Assembly: GCF_949987535.1 (NCBI RefSeq)
Contig: NC_080079.1
Coordinates: forward strand, 6,204,001-6,268,000
Direction: 5' to 3'
From: Balaenoptera acutorostrata
Taxonomy: Eukaryota > Chordata > Mammalia > Artiodactyla > Balaenopteridae
DNA length: 64,000 nucleotides
Below the pieces are notes generated by a model, which was not told where the DNA came from, made no database searches, and was given only the letters and a program-made list of their open reading frames with translations. Every line of letters begins with the position of its first letter. Positions within the stretch are counted from its first letter, which is position 1. This document shows, piece by piece, positions 9,331-21,589 of this stretch. A program made the translations under genes and the position numbers.

Positions 9331-12300
9331 ATGGGAATAGGAACATACATATCGATAATTACCCTAAATGTAAATGGATTTAATGCTCCAACCAAAAGAC
9401 ATAGACTGGCTGAATGGATACAAAAACAAGACCCGTATACATGCTGTCTACAAGAGACCCACTTCAGACCTAGGGACACATACAGACTGAAAGTGAGGGG
9501 ATGGAAAAAGATATTCCATGCAAATGGAAATCACAAGAAAGCTGGAGTAGCAATTCTCATATCAGACAAAATAGACTTTAAAACAAAGACTATTACAAGA
9601 GACAAAGAAAGACACTACATAATGATCAAGGGAGCAATCCAAGAAGAAGATATAACAATTGTAAATATTTATGCACCCAACATAGGAGCACCTCAATACA
9701 TAAGGCAAATACTAACAGCCATAAAAGGGGAAATCGACAGTAACACAATCATAGTAGGGGACTTTAACACCCCACTTTCACCAATGGACAGATCATCCAA
9801 AATGAAAATAAATAAGGAAACACAAGCTTTAAATGATACATTAAACAAGATGGACTTAATATTTATAGGACATTCCATCCAAAAACAACAGAATACACAT
9901 TCTTCCCAAGTGCTCATGGAACATTCTCCAGGACAGATCACATCTTGGGTCGCAAATCAAGCCTGGGTAAATTTAGGAAAATTGAAATCGTATCAAGTAT
10001 CTTTTCCGACAACAATGCTATGAGACTAGATATCAATTACAGAAAAAAATCTGTAAGAAATACAAACACATGGAGGCTAAACAACACACTACTTAATAAC
10101 CAAGAGATCACTGAAGAAATCAAAGAGGAAATCAAAAAATACCTAGAAACAAATGACAATGAAAACACTATGACCCAAAACCTGTGGGATGCAGCAAAAG
10201 CAGTTCTAAGAGGGAAGTTTATAACAATACAATCCTACCTTAAGAAACAAGAAACATCTCAAATAAACAACCTAACCTTACCCCTAAAGCAATTAGAGAA
10301 AGAAGAACAAAGAAACCCCAAAGTTAGCAGAAGGAAAGAAATCATAAAGATCACATCAGAAATAAATGGAAAAGAAATGAAGGAAACTATAGCAAAGATC
10401 AATAAAACTACAAGCTTGTTCTTTGAGATGATAAACAAAATTGATAAACCATTAGCCAGACTCATCACGAAAAGAAGGGAGAAGACTCAAATCAATAGAA
10501 TTAGAAATGAAAAAGGAGAAGTAACAACTGACACTGCAGAAATACAAAGGATCATGAGAGATTACTACAAGCAACTATATGCCAATAAAATGGACAACCT
10601 GGAAGAAATGGACAAATTCTGAGAAATGCACAACCTTCCGAGACTGAACCAGGAAGAAATAGAAAATATGAAAAGACCAATCACAAGCACTGAAATTGAA
10701 ACTGTGATTAAAAATCTTCCAACAAACGAAAGCCCAGGACCAGATGGCTTCACAGGCGAATTCTATCAAACGTTTAGAGAAGAGCTAACGCATATCCTTC
10801 TCAAACTCTTCCAAAATATAGCAGAGGGAGGAGCACTACCAACCTCATTCTATGAGGCCACCATCACCATGATACCAAAACCACACAGAGATTTCACGAA
10901 GAAAGAAAACTACAGGCCAATATCACTGATGAACATAGATGCAAAAATCCTCAACAAAATACTAGCAAACAGAATCCAACAGCACATTAAAAGGATCATA
11001 CACCATGATCAAGTGGGGTTTATCCCAGGGATGCAAGGAATCTTCAGTATACGCAAATCAATCAATGTGATACACCATGTTAACAAATTGAAAAAGAAAA
11101 ACCATATGATCATCTCAATAGATGCAGAGAAAGCGTTCGACAAAATTCAACACCAATTTATGATAAAAACCCTCCAGAAAGTAGGCATAGAGGGAACTTT
11201 CCTCAACATAATAAAGCCATATATGACAAACCAACAGCCAACATCGTCCTCAAAGGGGAAAAACTGAAACCATTTCCACTAAGATCAGGAACAAGACAAG
11301 GTTGCCCACTCTCACCACTATTATTCAACATAGTTTTGGAAGTTTTTGCCACAGCATTCAGAGAAGAAAAAAATAAAAGGAATACAAACTGGAAAAGAAG
11401 AAGTAAAGCTGTCACTGTTTGCAGATGACATGATACTATACATAGAGAATCCTAAAGAGTCTACCAGAAAACCACTAGAGTTAATCAATGAATTTGGTAA
11501 AGTAGCAGGATACAGAATTAATGCACAGAAATCTCTTGTATTCCTATACACTAATGGTGAAAAATCTGAAAGTGAAATTAAGAAAACACTCACTTTTACC
11601 ATTGCAACAAAAAGAATAAATTATCTAGGAATAAACCTACCTAAGGAGACAAAAGACCTGTATGCAGAAAATTATAAGACACTGATGAAAGAAATTAAGA
11701 TGATACAAATAGATGGAGACATATACCATGTTCTTGGATTGGAAGTATCAACATTGTAAAAATGACTCTACTGCCCAAAGCAATCTACAGATTCAGTGCA
11801 ATCCCTATCAAACTACCCCTGGCATTTTTCACAGAACTAGAACAAAAAATTTCACAATTTGTATGGAAACACAAAAAAACCCGAATAGGCAAAGCAATCT
11901 TGAGAAAGAAAAACGGAGCTGGAGGAATCAGGCTCCCTGACTTCAGACTATACTACAAAGCTACAGTAATCAAGACAGTATGGTACTGGCACAAAAACAG
12001 AAATATAGATCAATGGAACAGGATAGAAGGCCCAGAGATAAACCCACGCACATATGGTCACCTTATCTTTGATAAAGGAGGCAAGAATATACAGTGGAGA
12101 AAAGACAGCCTCTTCAATAAGTGGTGCTGGGAAAACGGGACAGCTACATGTAAAAAAATGAAATTGGAACACTCCCTAACACCATGCACAAAAATAAACT
12201 CAAAATAGATTAAAGACCTAAATGTAAAGCCAGACACTATCAAACTCTTAGAGGAAAACATAGGCAGAACACTCTATGACGTAAACCACAGCAAGATCCT

Positions 12301-13141
12301 TTTTGACCCAGCCCCTAGAGAAATGGAAATAAAAACACAAATAAACAAATGGGACCTAATGAAACTTAAAAGCTTTTGCACAACAAAGGAAACCATAAAC
12401 AAGACAAAAAGACAACACTCAGAATGGGAGAAAATATTTGCAAATGAAGCAACTGACAAAGGATTAATCTCCAAGATTTACAAGCAGCTCATGCAGCTCA
12501 ATATCAAAAAAACAAACAACCCAATCCAAAAATGGGCAGAAGACCTAAATAGACATTTCTCCAAAGAAGATATACAGATTGCCAACAGACACATGAAAGG
12601 ATGCTCAACATCACTAATCATTAGAGAAATGCAAATCAAAACTACAATGAGGTATCACCTCACACCAGTCAGAATGGCCATCATCAAAAAATCTGCAAAG
12701 AATAAATGCTGGAGAGGGTGTGGAGAAAAGGGAACCCTCTTGCACTGTTGGTGGGAATGTAAATTGATACAGCCACTATGGAGAATAGTATGGAGGTTCT
12801 TTAAAAAACTAAAAATAGAACTACCATACGACCCAGCAATCCCACTACTGGACATATACCCTGAGAAAACCATAATTCAAAAAGAGTCATGTACCAAAAT
12901 GTTCATTGCAGCTCTATTTACAATAGCCACGACATGGAAGCAACCTAAGTGTCCATCAACAGATGAATGGATAAAGAAGATGTGGCACATATATACAATG
13001 GAATATTACTCAACCATAAAAAGAAACGAAATTGAGTTATTTGTAGTGAGGTGGATGGACCTAGAGTCTGTCATACAGAGTGAAGTAAGTCAGAAAGAGA
13101 AAAACAAATACCGTATGCTAACACATATATATGGAATCTAA
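9331..13141 (+). pseudogene. L1 ORF2 remnant (endonuclease + reverse transcriptase), multiply broken
   Basis: ORF2p nicks target DNA and copies L1 RNA from the nick. The start is ATG 9331. The endonuclease shows QETH (9451-9462), IVNIYAPN and GDFN (9757-9768). A small deletion near 9858 shifts the frame. The conserved SDHN motif reads SDNN (10005-10016), so the catalytic histidine is asparagine. Next come TGA at 10620-10622, reverse-transcriptase block A (IDAEKAFDK, Asp at 11121), a 1-base loss near 11212, the RQGCPLSP block, another shift near 11370 and the catalytic FADD (11418-11429). A 1-base loss lies near 11696 and TAG at 12206-12208. The C-terminal cysteine-rich motif (CWRGCGEKG...CWWEC, 12707-12761) survives. 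The natural stop is at 13139-13141. Overall length is close to family norm. Not functional. Confidence 0.94.
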
Positions 13142-13512
13142 AAAAAAAAAAAATGGTTTTGAAGAACCTAGGGACTAGAAGGGAATAAAGACACAGACCT
13201 ACTAGAGAATGGACTTGAAGATACGGGGAGGGGAAGGGTAAGCTGGGACAAAGTGAGAGAGTGGCAGGGACATATATACACTACCAAATGTGAAACAGAT
13301 AGCTAGTGGGAAGCAGCCGCATAGCACAGGGAGATCAACTCAGTGCTTTGTGACCACTTAGAGGGGTGGGATGAGGAGGGTGGGAGGGAGGGAGATGCAA
13401 GAGGGAAGAGACATGGGGACATATGTATATGTATAACTGATTCACTTTGTTATAAAGCAGAAACTAACACACCAGTGTAAAGCAAGTATACTCCAATAAA
13501 GATATTTTAAAA
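13142..13512 (+). other. L1 3' UTR with G-rich tract and poly(A) signal
   Basis: A 12-base A run follows the ORF2 stop. A purine tract at 13361-13400 (GAGGGGTGGGATGAGGAGGG onward) has several G runs and could form a G-quadruplex, a known property of L1 3' UTRs. AATAAA lies at 13495-13500, followed by the A tail and the right TSD. Confidence 0.88.
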
Positions 13513-13528
13513 AAAAAATCTTGTCTCA

Positions 13529-15582
13529 GAGCATTTACTAGAATAGAAAGCAGAGCTCCACCTGCACCTCAATCATGAGCATGAGAAGGGGCGAGGTTCC
13601 CAAGGAAAATGTGAGCCTAGCCAATGGCAGAAGAGAGGGTGAGTGGAAGGTTGGGGAGGGGCCGGAGAGAGAGAGAGACAGAGTGCATACATATGGGGAA
13701 AAAGATGGAAAACATCTGTAAAGTGCTAATTAGTCTTCTCCAGGTTATATTATTGGGAACTTGAAATGGTCTGCTTTATAATTTTTCTCTATTTAATATA
13801 TATAGCTTTTATAATTCTAAAAAAATTGAAAAACTATTACTTATAAAGTCATTACAATGAATAAAAGTTTTAATACACCTAACACAATTTATCCTTCAGC
13901 CAGTTGAGAAGGGACAGCACCTGCCAAACCCAAAATTCAGCCGAGCAGCCACGGGAACCAAACAAGACTTGGATTTGGTTTCTACAGACGTTTTCTCAAA
14001 AGGAAAATTAAGAGCGTACAGGTCAATTAAGAGTATTTGCCTCTCACCATCCTTCTCTGTCCATCATGGGTCCCTGCCTGCCTCCAGGGCTGGGGGATAC
14101 TCAGAAGGCATCCATATGGGTGGTCACTTGAATAAGGAAACCCCTGGGCTCCGTGTTTCATGAATATGGTTATCCCAGGGGTTTTTTTTCTTTTTTTTTC
14201 CTGGGCAAACAGGGGAATCACAGAAAGGTACTGGACTTTTTCCTTCTTCTTGCAGTGGTTTTGAATGGTCTCTAACAACCCTTGTATGCACTGTCAATAA
14301 GATTTTTGATCTCAAAAAATATTCTGTGTAAATCCCACTCTGCATAATCACTGGACTTACAAATAGATTTATTACATACTTGCAAAGAAGACAGCCTTTT
14401 TCATTTAAAGAACAGAGGACATTTGGACGCAACAGAAGAGCCATGCATGGATAGGCAGGCTGGCCTGTCTTTACTGTAGATTGTGATTTATGGGCAGAAA
14501 AAATGAATTTGAAGCCCACCCTTCCTCCTGATAATCCCAACTTGAAAGCACCATGAGGAAGGACAAATTTGTGTAACTAGGTATTTCATTTAGTATGAAA
14601 TTGTCCCGCATTTCTCGAGTATAAAAATACCCTACCAGAAACATGATTTCTAATTATCTGGTTTCATTCTAGTATGAAATAGACTCAAGAGGAGGATGTT
14701 TTCCATTTAAGTTTTTCTAAAAAACATGTGTTTAAAAAATATGACTAAACCATCTTAGGGTTTTATAAAAATTAAATCCTTCTATCTGAGCCCAACATCA
14801 TCCATTTGAAGTTACTTTTCGGAAATCTGTTTTGCTTCTGTTCCTTCAGCTGCCTGGTCCTTGGGCTTGAATGAAATGATCTCTTGGAATCTTGTATTTA
14901 ATAGAAGTTGAATGGAGGAAAACTCTTAGGTTGCATATTTAATGGAGCAAAAAGTCTCACGTTCTAAGTGTCAGGCTTTCATTCATGCTAATTGTTTGCT
15001 GGCAGTATACTGGGGCATTCTTAAGACTTTGTAAACTTTCAGTCAGCGTTCATTTGCCTTTGCCAACAGGACCTGGGCAGAGTTGGGGCAAGCAGGGGTC
15101 CCAAGTTGTCCATTGGCAGGCTGCCCCAAATCGTCCATCTTTCGTCTGCCTTTCAAGGGGGGTGCTGGGAGAGTCTGGGGTGGTCCTCAGCCCGCTTTTC
15201 CTCTCCTGGCTTGTGGAAGCTCCTCCCTTCCCAGACCATAGGCCCTCACGCAGGGGTGTCATCACAGGAAGGCGCCCTCCCACGCCTCCCCCAGGGACCT
15301 CAGGCCTTAGAGAAGTGTGACGGGTGGGGCTCTGCCGGGCTGCCAGCCCTCTGTCCAGGACTCTTCCTCTCACCCTCCTCCCTGCTTCCAACTCTCTTTC
15401 AGCCTCGTAAAAGTATTGTGATTTTTGTTGTTGTGCCCCTTTGTTTTCTTAGCTTTGTGAGGTTGTCAGTGGGATTGGTCAGTGGGGTCCCTGGGAAGGA
15501 AGAGTGAAAGGGCCTGAAGGCATGATGGGAGACTCTCTCCAAACCAGTCGCTTTTTGCCAAGAGATAATTGCCACTAAGAAC
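13529..15582. other. No recognisable feature
   Basis: The 3' flank of the L1. It contains a short GA-repeat (GGAGAGAGAGAGAGACAGAG near 13662-13682), AT-rich DNA and a C/G-richer block at 15050-15400 with overlapping random open frames on both strands. No gene, RNA or repeat family is recognised. Confidence 0.5.
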
Positions 15583-15737
15583 CAGTGCTTCTCAAACTTG
15601 AACTTGCCTGCACATTACTAGGGATATTGTTAAAATGCAGATTCTGAATCAGTAGGACTAGGGTGGGACCTGAGATTTTGTGTTTCTGACAAGCTCCCAG
15701 GTTGTACACAGGCTGCTGGCCCATGCTTTGAGCAGTA
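15583..15737 (+). mobile_element. hAT-Charlie MITE, MER5/MER58-like
   Basis: Starts CAGTGCTTCTCAAACTTG and ends GCCCATGCTTTGAGCAGT, an imperfect terminal inverted repeat. The body has TGATTCAGTAGGACTAGGGT-like sequence and a mirrored ATTTTGTGTTTCTGACAAGC segment. This is the layout of the non-autonomous hAT-Charlie elements of placental mammals. The exact subfamily is uncertain. Confidence 0.75.
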
Positions 15738-15842
15738 AGGTTGCTGCTTACAAAGTGTGCTTTACTTGAAAGTCAATGAGATAATCCATGCAAAGGGCTA
15801 AGCCAAGGTCCTGGTATGTAGTACCTACTTAATAATGTGCTT

Positions 15843-15986
15843 GAAGATGATGATGAAGATAATCGTAATGGTGGTGATGGTGCTGGTGAAGATGATGGTG
15901 AAGATGATGGTGATGATAATGATGATGGTAGTAATGGTGGTGGAGGTGGTAGTGATGGTGGTGATGGTGATAATGCTGATGATAGT
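15843..15986. repeat. Impure (GAT/GGT)n trinucleotide repeat
   Basis: About 48 triplets, almost all ATG, GTG or AAG-type variants (GATGATGATGAAGATAATCG and on). It is open in several frames, giving runs of Met/Val/Lys on the plus strand and His/Tyr on the minus strand, a by-product of the repeat rather than a gene. Confidence 0.9.
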
Positions 15987-16217
15987 AGGAAACATTTATC
16001 TTTATAAAAATATCATCAAAGAGAGCAGAAAACAGGAATTCGTTCACCTCAGCCAGTAAAGGATGTGTTCATATTTCTACCCAAGAATTTAGTACAGTTT
16101 GAAAGCCAGCCCTAGTTCTTTAGACCGTCAGTTCTAGAGGCAGAAACCAAGTCAGTCTTTGTTATCCCGGATCCTGGCACCTGGCGAAAGTACCAGGAGC
16201 AGAGTAATCCTTCAATC

Positions 16218-16425
16218 AATGTTGGCTACTGTTTTCATTTACTGAGCACTTACTATATGCCAAGTACCCTACATGTTTTTTTTCTCATTTTACCTTCACA
16301 ACAAACTTGGGGGGGGGGGGAGATTATTAATCCCATTTTACAGATGCAGAAACTAAGTCTTGCCCAAGGTCACTCAGTAAGTGGGGGGCAGAGCTGGAAT
16401 TCAAACTCAGGTCCACCAGATTCCA
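16218..16425 (-). repeat. MIR SINE, antisense
   Basis: TACTGAGCACTTACTATATG, CTCATTTTACCTTCACAACA, CCCATTTTACAGATGCAGAA, GCCCAAGGTCACTCAGTAAG and GCAGAGCTGGAATTCAAACT occur in exact MIR order (reverse complement). A 12-base G run at 16309-16320 sits in the middle, where the consensus has a short G-rich segment. Confidence 0.85.
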
Positions 16426-17394
16426 CCATGTAGTGTGTGTCAGTCTGCTTGAAGGACCCTCAGACTCTCCACCCATTTGGTCAGCAGACAAATGGGGCTG
16501 CAGGATGGCTGCAGGGCAGTGTCTTCCTCTCCACCCAGAAGCTCCCACCAGGCAAGCAGAGCGCTCACCAGTCACATCCATGTGCACCTTTGTCCTCCTT
16601 TCGCGCCCGCTCGTGTCCCTGGACTCATCCATCCATCCTCCCCACTTGGTCCTGATTCCGTCCTAGAGAGATGTGGTCAGGCAGACATCCAGGGGCTGAG
16701 TAACAGCATGGGACCCGTGGGAATCACATGGAGCTCTTCGTTCCGACGGCCAGCCGTCGTCTCTAGTGCATCTCTGCCACGTGTACACAGAGCATGATCC
16801 TGGCTTGCAGGGACTATGTGTGCCAGGTGCCCAGGTCTGCAGCGGGTCCTCCGCGAGATACGCCTCCCTGCTGGCCTCCGAGGGTGCTCAGACTGAACCC
16901 CAGCTGCCCATTTCAGGTTTCAGGGAGAACTTCACTCCGCATCCCAGTTTCTGTTAAAGTTATGAAAAGCTCCAACTTCGTTCCATGTGGGAGGCAGGCT
17001 GGAGTTACTGGGCAGTGGACTCTTACATCCTGTTGTAAGGTTGTTGGAACGGTCGCTCTGGGACCCCGGGAACTCCCAGCTGCAATTCCAGAAAGCTCAG
17101 AGAGGAGCACGGTTCCCGGCCTCACTTCCATGCACTGGGGTTCGTAGGAAGACTTTTGCTCCTTTCGGTGGTAAAAGCTGAAAATGTACAGAAATCCCAG
17201 CTGGTTATCAGACTGGCAGATAAGACCAGCCTGCTTTGTGAAGGGGGCGCCCCCACCATCATTTTGCACCCTGAATGTGTGCTTGCTTCCCTACCCCGTG
17301 TGTGAAACCTGCAGGTCTCCACCCACTTATTCGGAGAAGCCCGGCTCCCGGCTGAAAAGTAAAAGCCAACTAAATAATCAGGCAAGATAATACG
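16426..17394. other. No recognisable feature
   Basis: GC-moderate sequence with overlapping short open frames on both strands and no domain. Nothing supports a gene. Confidence 0.5.
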
Positions 17395-17560
17395 AGGGTC
17401 AGGCGCGTTCTTGTCCTGACCTTACACCCTGTTGCTGTGTGATCTTGAACATGTTTCTTTACCTCTCTGGACTTGTTTCCTCACCTATAAAATAAGGACA
17501 CTTAACTAGAAAACTGTGCAGAGATCAGTCAGCTTTGAAACTCTGTGACTGCCAGATCAT
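17395..17560 (+). repeat. MIR SINE
   Basis: TTGCTGTGTGATCTTGAACA, TTTCTTTACCTCTCTGGACT, TTTCCTCACCTATAAAATAA and AGGACAC are the MIR core and downstream segments in sense order. Confidence 0.7.
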
Positions 17561-19382
17561 GTTCCCTGAGCGTGTGACATATTTTTAAATAGTTCCTTTC
17601 TCATCATTTCACCTCCGCCTCCTTGCTTTGTAACCTCAGAATGGGACATACAACTTGTAAATCGTGCTTTAACAAATGCAACCAGCTCTCATCCTCCCTT
17701 TTCAGGGGTCTTGGGCCAAGCTAGGAACTTTCTTTATCCCCAGAGAAGCATCCCCCTGACCAGGATAGCATCTCCTGAAAGCAGTTGGAAGAGTGGAATC
17801 AGATGTCCCCTCCCTCCCCTTGGGGCGCTTCCTTTCTAAAGAGCTGCTTCTTGCGCCCAAACCTGAGTCACAGGGGGCAGGAGGTGCCTGAAACAAAAGT
17901 CATCCGTATCCGCGTGGAGAGGGAGGCTGGCTGGGGCTGGATTGGATGTGGTGCTTCCCTGATGCCCAGTTTCCCCCTCGTAATTGCTCCCTTATCTCCT
18001 GCTGCAGCAGCCTGCCCGGGATCCTCCAAGGGCCAGCTGGCCAGGGGCTACAGAACACCTCCCGAAGCTCCCCTCCCCCAGCTGGGCTGGCCGGCCCCCT
18101 CCCCCGTGACCCTCCCTGCCCACTTTCCCATTAGACGCGAGCGGTAGAAGACATCACAGTGATGGCGCCGTGGCCGTCTAGAGCCGAGGTGGGTCAGGGA
18201 AGGCAGGAAGCAGAGGAGCCCTGGGGGTGATGTGTTGAAATCTGGCCAAGGTGATGGGCTAGAGACTGTGGTGTGAGAAGATGCCCCTGGGATCTTCCCT
18301 TGTGACTGTGTCAGGCACCCCATTCTAGAACCTTCCTAAGAGCTGGAAGACCCACCTTCCATCCTCCTGACTCCTGTTCCTCCCTCTCCTGCCTGGGCCA
18401 GTTCTCAGGGCCTGCCTTGGAGTGCCATGTATTATGGGAGAGTCTGCGGGGTCCGCTCTCCAGAAGGGCCCCAGGGAATAGGGCTGGGTCCCCAGAAACC
18501 GCGGGCTCCCAGGTCCAGAAAGGCAAGAAGGAGGCCCCGTGCAAGGAGGTGCCTGGAGGTGGGAGACGTGTCCACCAGGGCTTTTCTCTTTCCTGGGGTT
18601 CTCCTCTGTCACAGCCCCAGCTGGGAGCTGCAAGGCGCTGTGACAGAATGGGGGTATCTGAACATGGGGTGACCCCAGCCCCAGGGGGATGGGGAAGAAG
18701 CAAAGAGGGAGGCCCCTCTGGCGGGGCTGCCCTCATCGGTCTCGTATCAGACCTCTCTGTGTGTGACAACAACTGGGGACCGTGACACTGGGGTCACCCA
18801 GAGGCCCACCCAGAAGCTGCCTGTCCCCGTGCCCTCCCCAGCCCCCAGGACCCCGGATGTCCAGAGCCCACAGCCTTAACTGGGGTGGGGTCATGAGTAG
18901 CCCTCTGAGGGCACAGTGCTGGGTTCACATCTGGCCCCAGACTGTCAGCCAGCCTCCCTGAGGAGTGGTTTGTCGTCAGCAGAACTGAGCATCTCCCCGC
19001 AGGATGCAATGCGGGCTCTAGGAGGAAGCGGTGGTACCACCGTCAGCTTTGGGCCTCGTGTGGAGCAAGGGCCCAGGCACCCTAGTTGTTACCATGACAC
19101 CCAGAGCAGCCACATTCACCCCACGCACGGCTCTCCTCTCCCACCAGACTTCGGTGCTCGCACCCAGGCTTAGTCATTTTGACCAGAGGCCGTGGGGTGT
19201 TTCCCTGAAGGCCGCGGCCCGCGTGTGTGCGTGGCTCTGCAGTAGTCAGCTCGCGCCTACACTGCAGAGTGATGAGGAGGGAACCCGTGGCCGCTTTTCC
19301 CGCAGTGCCGGGTGCACGCTTGCGGTGCAGCCGAGGGAATTCTCCCAGCACTGCTTGCTTGTACCGTCCTCTCTCAGATTTG
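17561..19382. other. Unrecognised, GC-richer interval
   Basis: The most GC-rich part of the window outside repeats, with a modest CpG cluster at 19190-19330 (GGCCGCGGCCCGCGTGTGTG onward). Open frames up to 153 codons exist on both strands but overlap each other and show no domain. No TATA box or convincing splice structure was found. It could be weakly conserved or regulatory; I have no evidence. Confidence 0.4.
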
Positions 19383-19395
19383 AGTCGTGGCTTTT

Positions 19396-19696
19396 TTTTT
19401 TAAATTAATTTATTAATTAATTTATTTATTTTTGGCCGTGTTGTGTCTTCGTTTCTTCGCGAGGGCTTCCTCTAGTTGCGGCGGGTGGGGGCCACTCTTC
19501 ATCGCGGTGCGCGGGCCTCTCACTGTCACGGCCTCTCTTGTTGCGGAGCACAGGCTCCAGACGCGCAGGCTCAGTAGTTGTGGCTCACGGGCCCAGTTGC
19601 TCTGCGGCATGTGGGATCTTCCCAGACCAGGGCTCGAACCTGTGTCCCCTGCATTGGCAGGCAGATTCTCAACCACTGCACCACCAGGGAAGCCCA
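19396..19696 (-). mobile_element. CHR-type SINE, antisense
   Basis: The plus strand begins with a T-rich tail and ends ACTGCACCACCAGGGAAGCC, the reverse complement of the CHR head. A reversed B box (GGCTCGAACC) lies near 19631-19640. The flanks AGTCGTGGCTTTT (19383-19395) and AGTTGTGGCTTTT (19697-19709) form a 13-bp TSD with one mismatch. The body is CpG-rich (GTTGCGGCGGGTGGGG), the usual sign of a fairly recent SINE. Confidence 0.93.
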
Positions 19697-19709
19697 AGTT
19701 GTGGCTTTT

Positions 19710-20737
19710 TAAAAATTGTATATACGTACCTAATAGAGTCTCAGCTCAGACATTCAAGGACGTTTAAAGTGGAAAGCTGTTCTCCATTTTACTGCATGTG
19801 ATATGTATGGCAAAGACAGACCGCAGAATGATTTCCGTGGAGAAGTATCACCCATTCTCAAGTAGTATTCACATTCCCAGGGCTGATAACCTCAGCTGAT
19901 CTGCAAGAACAGAAGAGTATGACAGGCAGAAGAGGAAATGTGAGAAAATCTTCCTTGAAATCAAGTTTGAATCTATGTCAGAGCGTTATACTTTAGACTT
20001 ATTAAGGAAGCAAGAATTACTGGATTACATCGTACAAGGTTATTCAGAATTGTGCGCATTATAGGCAAACTGCCTCCCCCCAGATCTAAATGGAAGGGCT
20101 TGTGAAAACTTATAAACGGTAAATTGATAGAAAAACTGGCAGAGGCAAAATGAAGAATGTTTTTTTATTTGAATAAAGCATTTGCGGGAGGTGTGCCAGA
20201 GCTGCGCTTTCTGAATCTCCGGGGAACGGAGCAACAATTAGTAAGTATGATGGATCAGCTGACAAAGGCTTTTCTTCCTTGGCTCTGTGTGAAACGATGG
20301 AAAATTTCTTATTGCAAGTCTAATTTCCCAAGAAATCGGAGTGTGTATTGAATAAAGGCTCAAGTCTCTAAGGAGAGTCACAGAGCAACTTGGGATGGGA
20401 GAGTGCGTGCACACAGACGGGAAGGCTGCATGCTTTATATCTGTAGCCTCTCACACTAGGAAAGTGTGAAAGTACAGATTCTCAGCAATCTCTGCTATCA
20501 CCGACCGTTCCTGAAAACTTGAAGTCCCTACCTCAATTCCTAGCTTCTTTATGGTTAGAAAACACCCAGAAATGCAGGGGCAGAATGGAAGCTTTAGGCG
20601 AGCGTCTGGATCAGCGTGCTGGTCAGACCCACTGAAGCATCCGCCGTCGGTGGGTTGGTCAGACACCAGCCTGTTCTGTGGCTGCTGGGACCCGGGCACA
20701 GCTCTTTGTAAGAAGAGACGTCGTAAGCCTGTGTGCT
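19710..20737. other. No recognisable feature
   Basis: AT-rich, with no repeat family or gene visible. Short open frames lack support. Confidence 0.5.
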
Positions 20738-20905
20738 GAGCACTTATTATGAGTCAGGGCTGTGCTCAGCTCTCCTCCAACAGATGGGATTAAGCAGCTC
20801 ATTTTCAGATGAGGAAACTGACTCACCGTGAGGCTAAGGGATTAACCCAAGGACACACAGCTGGGAGTAGAGCCACGCCTTAGAAACCTGCCAGTTCAAT
20901 TTCAT
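20738..20905 (-). repeat. MIR SINE, antisense
   Basis: GAGCACTTATTATGAGTCAG, CTCATTTTCAGATGAGGAAA, CCCAAGGACACACAGCTGGG and AGAGCCACGCC occur in reversed MIR order. Confidence 0.8.
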
Positions 20906-21589
20906 GTAAGACCTCAGAGGCAAAACGCCTTGGACACGATGCTTTTTTAGGAGGGAGAATGGTGTGCTGACGAAATTTTCCTACCTGGCATCCTCTCTGC
21001 AACCAAAAGCTTTATGCAGAAGGCCAGAATATGCAGTCAGTAATCCCAGAGGCTAGGAGCCGATGACCTGTCCCTATGACTGAGTGTTGCCCACCCCCTA
21101 CCTTGTTTAGAGAATAACATGATTTCATGTAATACCTATGTTGGCATGTGCCAGGCAGCCAGCATCACAGCTCAAAAGAGGCTGAACTCAGCCTCTGAGG
21201 ACCTCGGGAGACAGCCCTCTGGAGAGGGGGCTTCTGATGGACAGTGGGTGCCCTCTGGGTGGCCCAGGATGAGATGACCTCTTGAGACCCGGTCTGCCTT
21301 TCTGGTTCTGAGGGTCTGCGTACGTTCAGTGATTCAGAGGTCAATATTGGCATCAAGAAAAGATGCTGCTCAGCCCGTTTGCTCTTTAGGGAGAATGAGG
21401 GCCATCTAGTCTTCCGGGTAAAGGGGAGATTCGATGCCGGGTCTTTGTACTTCACACCTGCCTCCTGCTCCCCCATGGCGGGTGGCGGCCCCTCTCTGTC
21501 TCCCCTCTGTGTTGCACGTGAATGGTGAGCAGCAGCTCGCCGGCCAGATTCATTTTCCTTAAGCGGAAGAGAAAAGACAGATGGCGAAG
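20906..21589. other. No recognisable feature
   Basis: A 174-codon antisense open frame (21165-21689) has no recognisable domain and runs into probable ancient LINE sequence. I do not call it a gene. Confidence 0.45.

Larger units (their letters stand above)
7768..13512 (+). mobile_element. Near-full-length young L1 retrotransposon (non-functional)
   Basis: A 5.75-kb LINE-1 in sense orientation with a 5' UTR, ORF1, a 58-bp inter-ORF spacer, ORF2, a 3' UTR with AATAAA at 13495-13500 and a short A-rich tail. It is bounded by a perfect 16-bp TSD, AAAAATCTTGTCTCAG, at 7752-7767 and 13513-13528, so both ends belong to a single insertion. The length is close to a complete cetartiodactyl L1, though a few bases may be missing at the 5' end. 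ORF1 is broken by three frameshifts. ORF2 is broken by at least four frameshifts and two stops and lacks the endonuclease histidine. It therefore cannot move itself. Both ORFs remain easy to read through, which suggests moderate age. Confidence 0.96.

Noticed and set aside
8386..13141. Functional L1 ORF1/ORF2 genes
   Set aside because: Multiple frameshifts, two internal stops in ORF2 and a missing endonuclease histidine.
15829..16059. His/Tyr-rich (minus) and Met/Val-rich (plus) frames
   Set aside because: Direct translation of an impure trinucleotide repeat.
18311..18785. Overlapping 120-150 codon frames in GC-rich DNA
   Set aside because: High GC lowers stop frequency in several frames; no domain or codon signal.
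19190..19610. CpG island
   Set aside because: The CpG cluster is short and largely within or next to a CpG-rich CHR SINE; no promoter or transcript start is visible.
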